From: Legionella quinlivanii
Lineage (GTDB): Bacteria; Pseudomonadota; Gammaproteobacteria; Legionellales; Legionellaceae
Direction: 5' to 3'
Length of the DNA stretch: 64,000 nucleotides
NCBI RefSeq assembly: GCF_003265995.1
Contig: NZ_MVJN01000002.1
Span: forward strand, 1 to 64,000
Shown: positions 7,752 to 16,926 of the stretch, in pieces
Layout: every line of letters starts with the position of its first letter
How positions within the stretch are numbered: position 1 is the first letter of the stretch
The notes under the pieces: model-generated
Seen by the model: the letters and a program-made list of their open reading frames with translations, nothing else
Database searches by the model: none
What the model was told of the DNA's origin: nothing
Program-made: the position numbers and the translations under genes

Positions 7752-8384
7752 ATGAATCTAACCGAAGAAGATGCACTAAAACTGCAGCGTCAGCTAGCGC
7801 AATTACTGGAAGATTTTATTGAACAGATGCGCAAAGCCAATAAAGATCTTAATAAAAATATGATGGGTTCATCTCCTTTTGAAGCAATAGCCCGAACTGA
7901 AAGCGCAAACGATGCAGCTTATCAGGGCTATCTTGCTGTCCAAAATCAGAACAATGCTAAAAGTGACGAGGCCTTTGATGCCTATAGAGACACCTGTGAG
8001 CGCAATAATGCTAATTCAGCAGCTGCCTTTGACAGTTACAGAGCAGGAGAAATGACCTATGAAGAAGCTGTGGCCATTAAAGAAAAAAATGATTTGGCTA
8101 ATGACAAAGCCTATGATTTTGCATGCTCTCTTAAACACCAGAATGACAAAGCAAGTGATAAGGCGTATGAGGCCTATTTGAATGCTTTTGATGCCAATAC
8201 CAAAACATGCGATCAATTTCTACAGAATCAGAACAACTGCTCGCTCTCTGATACAGTAAGCAGTAATTTAACAAACAATCTAGAACTCTCCCCAGAGAAC
8301 ACAGCCGATGCAGAAGAGCAGGAAGCTGCCGAATTAAATGAAGAAGAGGCTCCTGAAGAGAATGCTTCTTCCTCATTACGCTAG
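7752..8384 (+). CDS. Repetitive helical protein, function unknown
   Basis: The product is 210 residues and acidic. Residues about 50-160 consist of degenerate units of about 19 residues with the pattern N-x2-A-x2-D-x-A-F/Y-x2-Y (for example NAKSDEAFDAYRDTCERNN and NDKASDKAYEAYLNAF). They are predicted to be helical or coiled coil. The C-terminal tail is very rich in glutamate (EEQEAAELNEEEAPEE), which resembles the E-block of Dot/Icm secretion signals. There is no signal peptide. It follows the SDR gene by 70 bases on the same strand, so they may be co-transcribed. Confidence 0.55.
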   Translation: MNLTEEDALKLQRQLAQLLEDFIEQMRKANKDLNKNMMGSSPFEAIARTESANDAAYQGYLAVQNQNNAKSDEAFDAYRDTCERNNANSAAAFDSYRAGEMTYEEAVAIKEKNDLANDKAYDFACSLKHQNDKASDKAYEAYLNAFDANTKTCDQFLQNQNNCSLSDTVSSNLTNNLELSPENTADAEEQEAAELNEEEAPEENASSSLR

Positions 8385-8389
8385 ATATT

Positions 8390-9370
8390 TTAACATTCAA
8401 TCTGATCTAACAAATCAATCTGATCGTTTAGATTTCTCATCATATTTTCCCAATATACTGGTGTATTGAACCAGGGAAAACTTAAAGGAAATGCCGGATC
8501 GCCCCATCGCTTTGCGAGCCATCCTGAGTAATGCAGCATGCGTAGTGTGCGTAGAACTTCGATTAAATGACGTTCTCGCAGATTAAAATCGTGAAATTCA
8601 TAATACCCATTTAGAATTTTTTCAAGCTGTAACTCCATCTGTTTCGGCTCGCCTGAAAGTAACATCCAGATATCCTGTATGGCTGGCCCCATCAGGCAAT
8701 CATCCAGATCTACGATATGAGGGCCGGAGTCTCTCCATAGTATATTAGCGGCATGACAATCGCCATGCAGTCTTATTTGATCGAGGTCGCCTACCCATTC
8801 AAATATTTGTGCTACTTTCTCTAATGCTGTTTCAACGGTTTTGCAAAAATTAGAAGTTAAATAGTCAGGGATAAAGCCTTGCTCAATGAGAAGACGATAA
8901 GGTTCAAAACCGTAAGTTTGTATATTCAGGGAGATACGGTGCTGGAAGGATCGGCTGGCACTGACACTATGCATACGCCCTATAAACCGTCCCATCCATT
9001 CTAATTGTTCATCATTATCTAACTCTAAAGCATGCCCGCCACGCCTTGGGAAAAGTGCGAATCTGAAATCCTGATGATGGTGTAAGGTTTGATCGTTTAC
9101 AATTAATGGAGCAATAACGGGAATTTCCTGTTCCGCCAACTCCAGTGAAAACTGATGTTCTTCCAGGATTGCCTCTGAGCTCCAGCGATGAGGTCTGTAA
9201 AATTTGGCAATAAGAGGTTCAGCGTTCTCAATGCCTATTTGATAAACACGATTTTCATAGCTATTGAGTGCGTGCAAGCTCCCTGTGCAAAGAAAGCCGA
9301 TACTCTCAATTGCATCCAGAATAGTATTCGGATTGAGTGTTGCGTAAGGGGTTAGATTACTTTGATTCAA
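8390..9370 (-). CDS. srkA: Stress response kinase A (YihE/RdoA-type Ser/Thr kinase)
   Basis: The product is 326 residues, the usual length of SrkA. Key segments are the N-terminal NSYENRVYQIG glycine-loop region, AKFYRPHRWS with the ATP-binding lysine, the catalytic loop HGDCHAANILW and the metal-binding VDLDD motif. SrkA is a cytoplasmic APH-fold protein kinase that E. coli uses in the Cpx/extracytoplasmic stress response. In many proteobacteria it is co-transcribed with dsbA, but here it stands alone. Confidence 0.9.
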   Translation of the reverse strand: MNQSNLTPYATLNPNTILDAIESIGFLCTGSLHALNSYENRVYQIGIENAEPLIAKFYRPHRWSSEAILEEHQFSLELAEQEIPVIAPLIVNDQTLHHHQDFRFALFPRRGGHALELDNDEQLEWMGRFIGRMHSVSASRSFQHRISLNIQTYGFEPYRLLIEQGFIPDYLTSNFCKTVETALEKVAQIFEWVGDLDQIRLHGDCHAANILWRDSGPHIVDLDDCLMGPAIQDIWMLLSGEPKQMELQLEKILNGYYEFHDFNLRERHLIEVLRTLRMLHYSGWLAKRWGDPAFPLSFPWFNTPVYWENMMRNLNDQIDLLDQIEC

Positions 9371-9472
9371 AAGATTCTTGCCTATGCTTCGTTTAAGCCT
9401 AGTCTATAGATCTTTCTTAAAAAGTCATCTATAAAAAATGAAAACCCTGAACCTTTATAAGCATATCTGAGT

Positions 9473-9886
9473 TTAATCACTTTGTTGAGGATTTAAATCT
9501 TTAAAAACACAGTGCTCATTTTTGCAAAATACTGAAACCTGCAAACTGAAGGTTCCATCTCGAAAACGATGAGAGACATAACCTAAGAGCTGCTCTTTTT
9601 TAGTATCGCTCACTTTATACAGAGAGTAGCCAATACCAGCCTGATCACAGCCTTGTTTTTTTGCGATAACAAGCTCTGTGCTGTCACCAGGTTTAAGTAC
9701 TTCCGGACCGCTCTGCATAATACATCCGGAATCAGGCCAGAATCTTGTTTTAACTAATGTATATTGCTGAGAGCCTTTATCACTTTGATTGATAAATTTG
9801 GAGCTATAAGTATCATCCGCCTGGCTTATAGAAGGCAAAGTAAAAAAGCACAAAAATGAGGCGAAAATCCCGGCTATTTTCAGCAT
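9473..9886 (-). CDS. Small exported protein, function unknown
   Basis: The product is 137 residues. It has a clear Sec signal peptide (IAGIFASFLCFFTLPSIS) with probable cleavage after SQA near residue 23. The mature part has four cysteines (CIMQ, GCDQ, CKNEHC) that could form disulfides, and it looks beta-rich. No known family recognised. It is presumably periplasmic. It has its own start and lies between srkA and queF on the same strand. Confidence 0.6.
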   Translation of the reverse strand: MLKIAGIFASFLCFFTLPSISQADDTYSSKFINQSDKGSQQYTLVKTRFWPDSGCIMQSGPEVLKPGDSTELVIAKKQGCDQAGIGYSLYKVSDTKKEQLLGYVSHRFRDGTFSLQVSVFCKNEHCVFKDLNPQQSD

Positions 9887-9952
9887 ATTAATTCCTTTTA
9901 AGAGCGCTTAGCTTAATTGTAGATGAAAAATTCAAAAAGAGCTGTTCAGATC

Positions 9953-10807
9953 TCATTGGCGTATTAATCGGAAATTCAGCGCCTGAGATCTAAGCTTTTC
10001 TGTGGAACGATAAGGATTTATATCCAGGCCGCCGCGCCTTGTATATCTCCCATACACGGTTAGTTTTTCCGGCTGACAGCGATTCATAATGTCCGCAAAG
10101 ATGCGCTCAATACATTGCTCATGGAATTCGTTATGGTTTCTGAAGGAAACCAGGTATTTCAGCAATCCCTCACGGTCAATTTTCATACCGGTATAAGCAA
10201 TTTGTACCGTAGCCCAGTCAGGTTGATTAGTTACCAGGCAATTGGATTTTAACAAGTCTGAGTAAAGTATTTCCTCTACTCGCTGATCCTCTGTATAAAG
10301 AAAATTAGGCTCAACGAGATAAACAGAGCAAGCCACATCAAGATCATCAAGGCATTCGCCAGCAGCGCTTGGTTCAATGTGATTGTAGCCTGATTCTGTT
10401 AAGCCAAGTATACGAACCTGCACATCCCCGCCAACACGTTGCGCCAAATCCTGTTTAACGATTTGTTTTACTGCTTCATTATCTTTAAACCGTGTATTGT
10501 TGAATGAATTGAAATACAGTTTTAATGATTTTGATTCAATGATATTTGGTGTTGCACAGTCATAGATAATTTCTGCGATGGCGACGACAGGCTTCCCCTT
10601 CTCATTGAGCCATGACACTTCATAATGATTCCAGCAATCAAAACCGTAAAAAGGCAGAGCCATTGGATCAATGCCAATTTCCTTGCGTTTGGGTGCACGA
10701 GCTATGGCGAATAAGCGCTCCGGATTATAGTGATCATCATATTCAGATGACTGCCCTAGCTCCGATTGCTGGGGGTTTTTATAGTTTTCCACTGATAATT
10801 CGTTCAT
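9953..10807 (-). CDS. queF: NADPH-dependent 7-cyano-7-deazaguanine reductase
   Basis: QueF reduces preQ0 to preQ1 with two NADPH in queuosine biosynthesis. At 284 residues this is the long, two-lobed type found in gammaproteobacteria. Diagnostic segments are ESKSLKLYFNSFNNTRF in the first half and KSNCLVTNQPDW with the catalytic cysteine in the second, followed by the HNEFHEQCIERIF and GRYTRRGGLDINPYRS substrate-binding segments. The gene is divergent from the orphan gene at 11019. Confidence 0.95.
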   Translation of the reverse strand: MNELSVENYKNPQQSELGQSSEYDDHYNPERLFAIARAPKRKEIGIDPMALPFYGFDCWNHYEVSWLNEKGKPVVAIAEIIYDCATPNIIESKSLKLYFNSFNNTRFKDNEAVKQIVKQDLAQRVGGDVQVRILGLTESGYNHIEPSAAGECLDDLDVACSVYLVEPNFLYTEDQRVEEILYSDLLKSNCLVTNQPDWATVQIAYTGMKIDREGLLKYLVSFRNHNEFHEQCIERIFADIMNRCQPEKLTVYGRYTRRGGLDINPYRSTEKLRSQALNFRLIRQ

Positions 10808-11018
10808 GCGATTAATCTCTAAAAGGCAGAGGCAAGTTGAGTCATCTTCTGCGTTTATGAATTAGTGTTGTAAGCTGGTGATTGTACCAAGAAACAAAAC
10901 ACTGAACCATATTCATAATGGGCTCTTTAGTAATGGGAGCTCTGGATTATACGTTAATATTTCCTTAATCAAGTGCGGTTAATATAAAACCTGAATTTCG
11001 CATTATGAGCCAGATCCA

Positions 11019-11966
11019 ATGTCGAAAATTGTCTTATTTATCCCTTTTTCTGCCACTGAAAATAACTTCTCACTTTATTTGCGAGCAATCAGCTGGCGCT
11101 ATAATTATCAGCAAACTAAAAACAATGATAAAGATATCAGTATTGTTACTTACCGCCATTTCCATGAGACAGAGAATGATTATGAAGAGTATGTTGATGA
11201 ATTTAAATTTAGCGAAAAAAACTGTCCCAAAGGTTCAACTGTTTATCTTTTTGCGGACGGCATAGGGCAGTCTCAATGGGTAAGCAATATTAATTCATTT
11301 TTTAAAAGATCTGGCGAAGATACGTTTGTCTTACCAGTTAATGCAGTGGCTGGGCGTCTAAAGGCATGTGGACTAACTGATCAGATGGCCAACGATCTTA
11401 AGGCACTGAAGTTATATATTTGTGAAAAAAATGACAGTAACCGAAATCTTGCAGCTCATTTTGCTCAATCATTAGGTAAGAGTTACGAAAATTTAAATTT
11501 GTTTTATTACACAGCGACACTTGCCGTGGCATTTCCCTACACGCATGAATACAATAACTTAAATAATCGTGCAGAATCTGGCTTAGGTGAGACCATAGAG
11601 GCAGGAAACCCCAAAAAGTTTCGCCATAAACTAGACCTGAATAGTATAAATTTTGAAAACCAGCCCGAGTTTAATGAATGTTCCAAGGCAATTTACTGTG
11701 CACCCAAACAACAGCCAAGAGTCGTCGATTTAGAGGATGACTGTGAAGTAGACGGTTTAGCGCTTGATAAATTAAATCTTTCAGAAGATACCTCAGTGGT
11801 TGTATCCGGTATCGTTGAAGAGCCAGATTCTCCGAAAGAAATGGCTCTTACAACAATAAAAGCAAGCGTCAACCGCTGGCAAGAAAATTTAAGTTTTTTC
11901 TCAGTGGAGGATCTTGAGCCCGAAACTGAGGAAGTTTTCCTTGGGTCGTCAGTCGTTTGCGATTAA
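11019..11966 (+). CDS. Hypothetical protein, putative effector
   Basis: The product is 315 residues and soluble. The N-terminal half looks like an alpha/beta fold: a first strand (KIVLFIPFS), a later strand (STVYLFADGIGQSQW), then PVNAVAGRLKACGLTD. It is reminiscent of the many orphan Legionella effectors with Rossmann-like domains. The C-terminal third is acidic and includes VDLEDDCEVDGLALD and a tail rich in Glu. No family assignment is possible. It starts about 200 bases from divergent queF. Confidence 0.5.
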   Translation: MSKIVLFIPFSATENNFSLYLRAISWRYNYQQTKNNDKDISIVTYRHFHETENDYEEYVDEFKFSEKNCPKGSTVYLFADGIGQSQWVSNINSFFKRSGEDTFVLPVNAVAGRLKACGLTDQMANDLKALKLYICEKNDSNRNLAAHFAQSLGKSYENLNLFYYTATLAVAFPYTHEYNNLNNRAESGLGETIEAGNPKKFRHKLDLNSINFENQPEFNECSKAIYCAPKQQPRVVDLEDDCEVDGLALDKLNLSEDTSVVVSGIVEEPDSPKEMALTTIKASVNRWQENLSFFSVEDLEPETEEVFLGSSVVCD

Positions 11967-11977
11967 TAATATCCCTA

Positions 11978-13312
11978 TTACTGGGGTATGCAGTTCTCAA
12001 CAATCAATTGTTGCCGTACGACATCCCTATCCCTTCCATGATTTTCCTGGGCAGGAAATAGAGAAGTATAGTAAAGATAGGGATTGGCTCCTGAATATTG
12101 AAAATTTCTATCTCCATTGATATTTGGGCTGCCGGGGTCCAGCATGCCTGGATAAGCTTGCCCGAATACGTTGCCTGCATTTTGCCATTGGTCAAGCCAG
12201 GTAATTTGACGCAGAAAATATTCTTTAAACAAAGAACCGGTATTGGTTGCTGATGTCAGAATGCCCGTATCGGGATCAAGATTTGCGAGGGTATAGACAA
12301 ATGCCTCGATGGATTGACCTGACTGAGAGTAATTGGTGTCCAGGCCGATAATGATAAATTTTTGGAGCACTGAATTATAAGTCCAGGAAAAGCGATAATA
12401 ATTCGGTAATACGCTGTGGCACAAGTATTGTTCCGGGTTTGTCGGATCATATTCCGGAACAAGAGGAACCGTATAAGCTTTGCCGTCAAAACCAAGCCAT
12501 CCTCGGGGATTCGCTAGATTGTCATTACGATAAATACAAACTCCCGCGGCAGGTGCGGAACTGTTAAAAGGCTGCAGATTCTGCTCAACTAAAATATAGA
12601 AATAGTCTCCCCATTGAATAATATTACTCTGCGCGAACATTCCCCCTTTACCACTGCTGTTAAAAGGATATGGGGCGACAATAAGCGGCATGTTATACCC
12701 TGGCTGCTGTGCATTGGTGTAAAATTGAAAACTGTTTCCACCGTCTGTGGAAGAGGCGCCAATCAGATTTCCATACACATCATCCACGTTGGATGGAATA
12801 ATATGATATTCATTATGAACAAATGTGAAAATATTTTGCCCATCCAGGGTAAAAGGCGTAACCATCCAGATTTCATTGTTGTAGCTCGCGATTGGATATT
12901 CATTTAATGTGGTATTAAATCGACTTTCCAGCCAGGCAATGCACTGATTGTTTTCCTGATAGCGTACCAGATTGGAAATAATATCTTTGGCACCATCAGC
13001 CACCGGCACCCCTACTGATTTAAAATAGCCCTTTGAATTACTTGCAAACCACCAGACCGTCTGATCCGCTGCAATAAAAGGCCGTGCCGGGTTATCCGAG
13101 TAATCGCCATTAGGAATTGGACATCCGCTGCTATGATTAAATACGGTTTCCTCAGCAGGATTTTGTATTCGCATCGGCCCTGATACGGGATCGCAGGTTG
13201 GGATGGAAAATGAAAGAGTCGTTTTGGTAAACAGAAGTGCCAGCAGAGACAGTGATTTCCTTTTCAAAGTAATGATCCAAAAAAACCGCCATTCTAGCTG
13301 AATACATTGCAC
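11978..13312 (-). CDS. Exported protein of unknown function, possibly beta-propeller
   Basis: The product is up to 444 residues. A basic region followed by a hydrophobic stretch (KRKSLSLLALLFTKTTLSFS, about 17-36) looks like a signal peptide, so the true start may lie inside the first 16 residues at a non-ATG codon. The mature part is rich in Trp, Tyr, Asn and Gly with repeated strand-turn elements (TVWWFASNSKGYF, EIWMVTPFTLDGQ, FYILVEQN). This is reminiscent of beta-propeller glycosidase or sialidase folds, but I cannot name a family. It ends only 11 bases from the convergent gene at 11019. Confidence 0.55.
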   Translation of the reverse strand: MQCIQLEWRFFWIITLKRKSLSLLALLFTKTTLSFSIPTCDPVSGPMRIQNPAEETVFNHSSGCPIPNGDYSDNPARPFIAADQTVWWFASNSKGYFKSVGVPVADGAKDIISNLVRYQENNQCIAWLESRFNTTLNEYPIASYNNEIWMVTPFTLDGQNIFTFVHNEYHIIPSNVDDVYGNLIGASSTDGGNSFQFYTNAQQPGYNMPLIVAPYPFNSSGKGGMFAQSNIIQWGDYFYILVEQNLQPFNSSAPAAGVCIYRNDNLANPRGWLGFDGKAYTVPLVPEYDPTNPEQYLCHSVLPNYYRFSWTYNSVLQKFIIIGLDTNYSQSGQSIEAFVYTLANLDPDTGILTSATNTGSLFKEYFLRQITWLDQWQNAGNVFGQAYPGMLDPGSPNINGDRNFQYSGANPYLYYTSLFPAQENHGRDRDVVRQQLIVENCIPQ

Positions 13313-13336
13313 AGAAAAAGAGAATATTACATAATT

Positions 13337-15166
13337 TCAGGCACTGGGAGCCGCTGTTGCTTCGACTTCCTCGGATAAATCAGGCGGCGGTTTTGCGGCC
13401 ATAATCTGGGATTTAAAATTGTTTTTAAATGAAGAAAAATTTTTAATTCCCTCAGACGAGCTTTGCTGCTCTGGGGTTGCTGCCACGGGCTGGGCTGGTT
13501 CAACCTTTTTCTCCTGGCTGCTTTCCAATGCGGCGGAAGTTTTCTCGAATGCGCTAATCGCTGTCTCTAGCGCTTTTTTTGTTGTACTGAAAAACATCGC
13601 AAGCTGGCCTTCTGCCTTCATATCTTTCAGAACATTAGATACCTGCGCCTTGGATTGCTCCACAGAATGTTTATCGGTGAGATTGGGCGATTCAATAGCC
13701 TTAATAGCTAATTCAATATTATCAATTTTTTTAGTGAGCATTGCCTCTTTTTCTGGGTTATTTTCCAGATTACGTATATTCGCTCTTTGGCCGAGTAAAT
13801 CCATTCGTCGGTTAAGAAGCGTCTGATAAGCGATAGCGATATCAATTTCTGCAGACGTTTTAATTATTGGAGGAGGCCTTCCTTCGGAAGTTCGGCTGTA
13901 GCTTTTTAAATCACTTTTGTCTGGATCGGGATTTTTAGTCCAGGTATCAAAGGCACGCTTCGATATAGCGATCGCCCCTTTGTCATTTTGCTCAGCAGGG
14001 ATCCAGTTGTTCTTTTGGCCATTAGGATTTGGCTTAACCAGGATCATATCGTTGATAACGACCATTCTTAGTTTATCTTTGCTGTTTGATTCAAACCATT
14101 TTTCAGCCATACGTGAACCCATATCGCCAAATTTGAAACCACTGGCTCCATAGGCCTTGGATTCTGGTATGCCCTGAGTTGAGTTCATATCAAATTTTTG
14201 CTCTGCATCAAATTGATCAGTTTTCCAGGCACGACGTGAACCCAGAAAAGAAACCACTTTCTGGAACAAGCCAGGCTCCTCGCCCTCGACTCTGCAAAAT
14301 ACATGCTTGGTATTGGGCAAGGCTTCAATACGAGGCATCAATTTTTTGATGGCGTTCAAAGGCTTAATCCACATTGAAAAGGTTTCAGGTATAACTACCC
14401 CTACTCCAGTATCCGTTTTAAACAAAGCTTCCTGAACTCGATCTTTTGCTTTTCCAAGAACAGCACTTTGCTCATGTAAATCTTTTATTCCCGTATAACC
14501 TTTAGCAATGGATGCCTGAATAGCCAGTTTTCTTATTTGGGATACTTCCCGGGCTACCCCGCCATCCACCGCCACTACATCATTTCCTGACATATCACCA
14601 GGCACCTTAGGCATGAACTGCGCAGTAGTTTTCACCGCCTGAACAGCCGAAACTGTTTTTCCAGAACTGGAAGGGCCTGCAACAATAACAACTGCCCGTT
14701 TGGACCATTTTTCGCCTTCATAATGAGTTGTTGAGGCGCTGAACACCCCTTCTCGATATTCCCTGCTATTCATCTCCTCCTCAAGTGCAAGCCGATAGAG
14801 TTCTGCTCCATCTTTACCTAAAAAACTCTCCATTGTAATTGTTGCCTGCTCTGGATTTGTTCCTCGGGTATCGGGATCTCCAACCTTGTATTGATTGCTT
14901 GTCTGTGAATTTATTTTCTCGACATGCTGAATAAACAGCTTTCTAAAAAACTCAGGATCACTCATCGAAACATTAGGGAGTACATTGTTTCGGTTAAGAT
15001 AGTTATCTACCTTTTCTCTATGCTGCTCCTGGTAAGATCCGACACCGGCATAAAGTTCCGTTTGAGCATCCGTTGATAGCAAGCGGTTAACTAATTGGTA
15101 ATTCGATTCTTTATGCGGTTGTTGATAGACACCAATTTGCGCAAAAAGCTGGTCTGACAGTGCCAT
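13337..15166 (-). CDS. P-loop (zeta-toxin-like) protein, putative Dot/Icm effector
   Basis: The product is about 609 residues. A strand and P-loop reading VVIVAGPSSSGKT (near residue 157) is a clear Walker A motif. It is followed by a region ending in an acidic strand (DVVAVDGGVAREVSQIRK) in the arrangement seen in zeta-toxin/PezT-like kinases and nucleotide kinases. The C-terminal third is helical, then Gln/Pro/Ser-rich, and ends with an acidic tail (LSEEVEATAAPSA) like Dot/Icm secretion signals. An ATG at 15166 is chosen; a GTG at 15211 would add 15 residues, and neither has a good ribosome-binding site. The phosphoacceptor is unknown. Confidence 0.55.
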   Translation of the reverse strand: MALSDQLFAQIGVYQQPHKESNYQLVNRLLSTDAQTELYAGVGSYQEQHREKVDNYLNRNNVLPNVSMSDPEFFRKLFIQHVEKINSQTSNQYKVGDPDTRGTNPEQATITMESFLGKDGAELYRLALEEEMNSREYREGVFSASTTHYEGEKWSKRAVVIVAGPSSSGKTVSAVQAVKTTAQFMPKVPGDMSGNDVVAVDGGVAREVSQIRKLAIQASIAKGYTGIKDLHEQSAVLGKAKDRVQEALFKTDTGVGVVIPETFSMWIKPLNAIKKLMPRIEALPNTKHVFCRVEGEEPGLFQKVVSFLGSRRAWKTDQFDAEQKFDMNSTQGIPESKAYGASGFKFGDMGSRMAEKWFESNSKDKLRMVVINDMILVKPNPNGQKNNWIPAEQNDKGAIAISKRAFDTWTKNPDPDKSDLKSYSRTSEGRPPPIIKTSAEIDIAIAYQTLLNRRMDLLGQRANIRNLENNPEKEAMLTKKIDNIELAIKAIESPNLTDKHSVEQSKAQVSNVLKDMKAEGQLAMFFSTTKKALETAISAFEKTSAALESSQEKKVEPAQPVAATPEQQSSSEGIKNFSSFKNNFKSQIMAAKPPPDLSEEVEATAAPSA

Positions 15167-15361
15167 ACAAGTCACACTCGACAAGGTTACTACTTTATCA
15201 ATATATAGCACAATATTTAAACAGGTGCTTAAGGGACATTATTCTGTCTGCTCAGATTTATCAAATTTTTCAAATAGTGATTGACTCACCCGAAGAGTCA
15301 ACGTTAAATAGACGCCTGGAAGATATTTTGAATAAATTTCTTATTAATTTAAGGACAAAAG

Positions 15362-16147
15362 ATGAGGTTTTATAAGCCAATTTCTTTAGCGATTGGGATT
15401 TTATTTTCTGTAAACAGCTATGCTGACGGCATTCTTGAAGATGAACCCTATCTCATTGGATGGTCCAAAGTGATAACATTGAGTGCGGGGCCTGCCTGGG
15501 CCTGGCCGGGGGATGACCAGACTTTAGGTCGTCTTTATGTTTATCCCGTCAATTTCGATGAAGTGCATCGTTTCAGGGGAAGCAAGGATGCCAGCACTCT
15601 TGGAACTGGTGAAGTCTTTCTGGCATTACAACATCAGACCGGACCGAATATGATTGGCCGGCTCGGTCTTGCCTTTGCAGGGTCCAGTCAGGTAGAAGTC
15701 AAGGGAACAATGGATTTGGTTGGCGTTCCGAGCGTTGCAAACTATAGCTATCACATTAATCACACACGTGTAGCAATAAAAGGTTTATTGGCTACAGAAA
15801 ATCCAGGCTATTATGTGCAACCTTACCTGAGTGGCAGCTTCGGTATCGGCTTTAACCATGCCTATAGTTTCCAGACACAGCCCCCAGTTTATCTGCTGAA
15901 TCCTGGCGTCGCGTTGTTACAACTTGGCTATCAAAGCAACACCACACAAGGTTTCTCATTTACGCTGGGTGCCGGGGTTCAAAAATCACTGAGCCGTCAT
16001 TGGCAAGTAGGACTGGGATATGAGTTTGCTGACTGGGGTAAGAGCCGATTAAACAATGAGATGCCTGATCCCTGGGGTTACGGCTATCCCAAGCTATCCA
16101 ATTTATATACTCATGAATTGCAGTTTAGTCTAAGTTTTATTTGCTAG
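15362..16147 (+). CDS. Outer-membrane beta-barrel protein
   Basis: The product is 261 residues with a signal peptide (PISLAIGILFSVNSYA) cleaved near residue 22. The mature part alternates short amphipathic strands and glycine-rich turns (GVALLQLGYQSN, FSFTLGAGVQKSLSRHWQVG, YEFADWGKS), and the chain ends in the aromatic-rich YTHELQFSLSFIC. This is a typical eight- or ten-stranded barrel of the OmpW/OmpA-like outer-membrane group. The last residue is Cys rather than the usual terminal Phe. It probably acts as a porin-like or structural protein; the ligand is unknown. Confidence 0.7.
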   Translation: MRFYKPISLAIGILFSVNSYADGILEDEPYLIGWSKVITLSAGPAWAWPGDDQTLGRLYVYPVNFDEVHRFRGSKDASTLGTGEVFLALQHQTGPNMIGRLGLAFAGSSQVEVKGTMDLVGVPSVANYSYHINHTRVAIKGLLATENPGYYVQPYLSGSFGIGFNHAYSFQTQPPVYLLNPGVALLQLGYQSNTTQGFSFTLGAGVQKSLSRHWQVGLGYEFADWGKSRLNNEMPDPWGYGYPKLSNLYTHELQFSLSFIC

Positions 16148-16168
16148 CCTGGCAGATAATCGCCTGCT

Positions 16169-16193
16169 GCCGCGCTTTCCACCAAGGCGCGGC
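16169..16193. terminator. Probable terminator hairpin between convergent genes
   Basis: A 7-bp GC stem (GCCGCGC ... GCGCGGC) with an 11-base loop lies just after the outer-membrane protein gene and before the end of the thioesterase gene on the other strand. It has no long T-run. Confidence 0.45.
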
Positions 16194-16208
16194 GATATAT
16201 AATTTAAC

Positions 16209-16631
16209 TTAACGCTTCACTACTGCCGCAGTCATTCTTGATACACAGGTTTTTTTCCCGCGTTCATCAAAAATATTGATCTCCCAAACCTGAGTAGTAC
16301 GCCCCAGATGTATTGGTGATGCGATTGCAGTTACAACTCCCTCCTTGACAGCGCGAAGATGATTCGCGTTGATTTCCAAACCCACGCAATAATACCTCTG
16401 CGGATCAATCACTCCATTGGCCGCCATACTGGCCACAGTTTCTGCCAGCGCGACATTCGCTCCGCCATGAAGAAGGCCGAAAGGCTGCCTGGTTCGATCA
16501 TCAACCGGCATGCTTGCCTTTAAAAAATCATCGCCTATTTCCACAAACTGCATACCCAAAACTTCTGACATGGTATTTTTGATATATTGATTAAGCTGTT
16601 CAATCGTAATTTCCCTGGACCAGATAGCCAT
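16209..16631 (-). CDS. Hotdog-fold thioesterase, YdiI/MenI-like
   Basis: The product is 140 residues from the preferred start at 16631, which has GAGGAG six bases upstream. The frame extends to 16676 but without a ribosome-binding site. The signature RTRQPFGLLHGGANVALAET (about residues 40-59) with the active-site glutamate is typical of acyl-CoA thioesterases of the PaaI/YdiI group. In E. coli, YdiI hydrolyses 1,4-dihydroxy-2-naphthoyl-CoA and other aryl- and acyl-CoAs. No menaquinone genes are nearby, so the substrate is open. Confidence 0.85.
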   Translation of the reverse strand: MAIWSREITIEQLNQYIKNTMSEVLGMQFVEIGDDFLKASMPVDDRTRQPFGLLHGGANVALAETVASMAANGVIDPQRYYCVGLEINANHLRAVKEGVVTAIASPIHLGRTTQVWEINIFDERGKKTCVSRMTAAVVKR

Positions 16632-16677
16632 CAAGATCTCCTCAAAGACTATTATTAATGAGATAGTCTTCATCAAA

Positions 16678-16816
16678 CTGTGTCATCCCATGTCATCTCA
16701 AACGCAGTGAGAGATCTCCGGATGCTGGCACAAACCAAAATCAGAGAGATCTCTCACTGCGTTCGAGATGACGGCCTGCGTTCGAGATGACGGCGGGCCT
16801 GTGAGTAATGACACAG
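16678..16816. repeat. MITE-like palindromic element with CTGTGTCAT ends
   Basis: The 139-bp segment begins with CTGTGTCAT and ends with its complement ATGACACAG. Inside, TCATCTC plus ACGCAGTGAGAGATCTC on the left pairs with GAGATCTCTCACTGCGT plus GAGATGA on the right, and a short GCGTTCGAGATGACGGC segment is repeated on the right side. The structure would fold into a long hairpin. There is no ORF. It sits in the upstream region of the thioesterase gene. Confidence 0.6.
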
Positions 16817-16926
16817 CTCAATGAACACTCTCATTAATGATCATAGTTGACCTCATTTACAAAGCAATCCGTCTCCGCAATAAATAAGCTAAAATGTAAA
16901 TATAAGCATAGACAGGGAAATCAAAC

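Noticed and set aside
13419-13826. 135-codon plus-strand frame
   Set aside because: Antisense to the P-loop effector gene; composition follows the opposite strand's codon structure.
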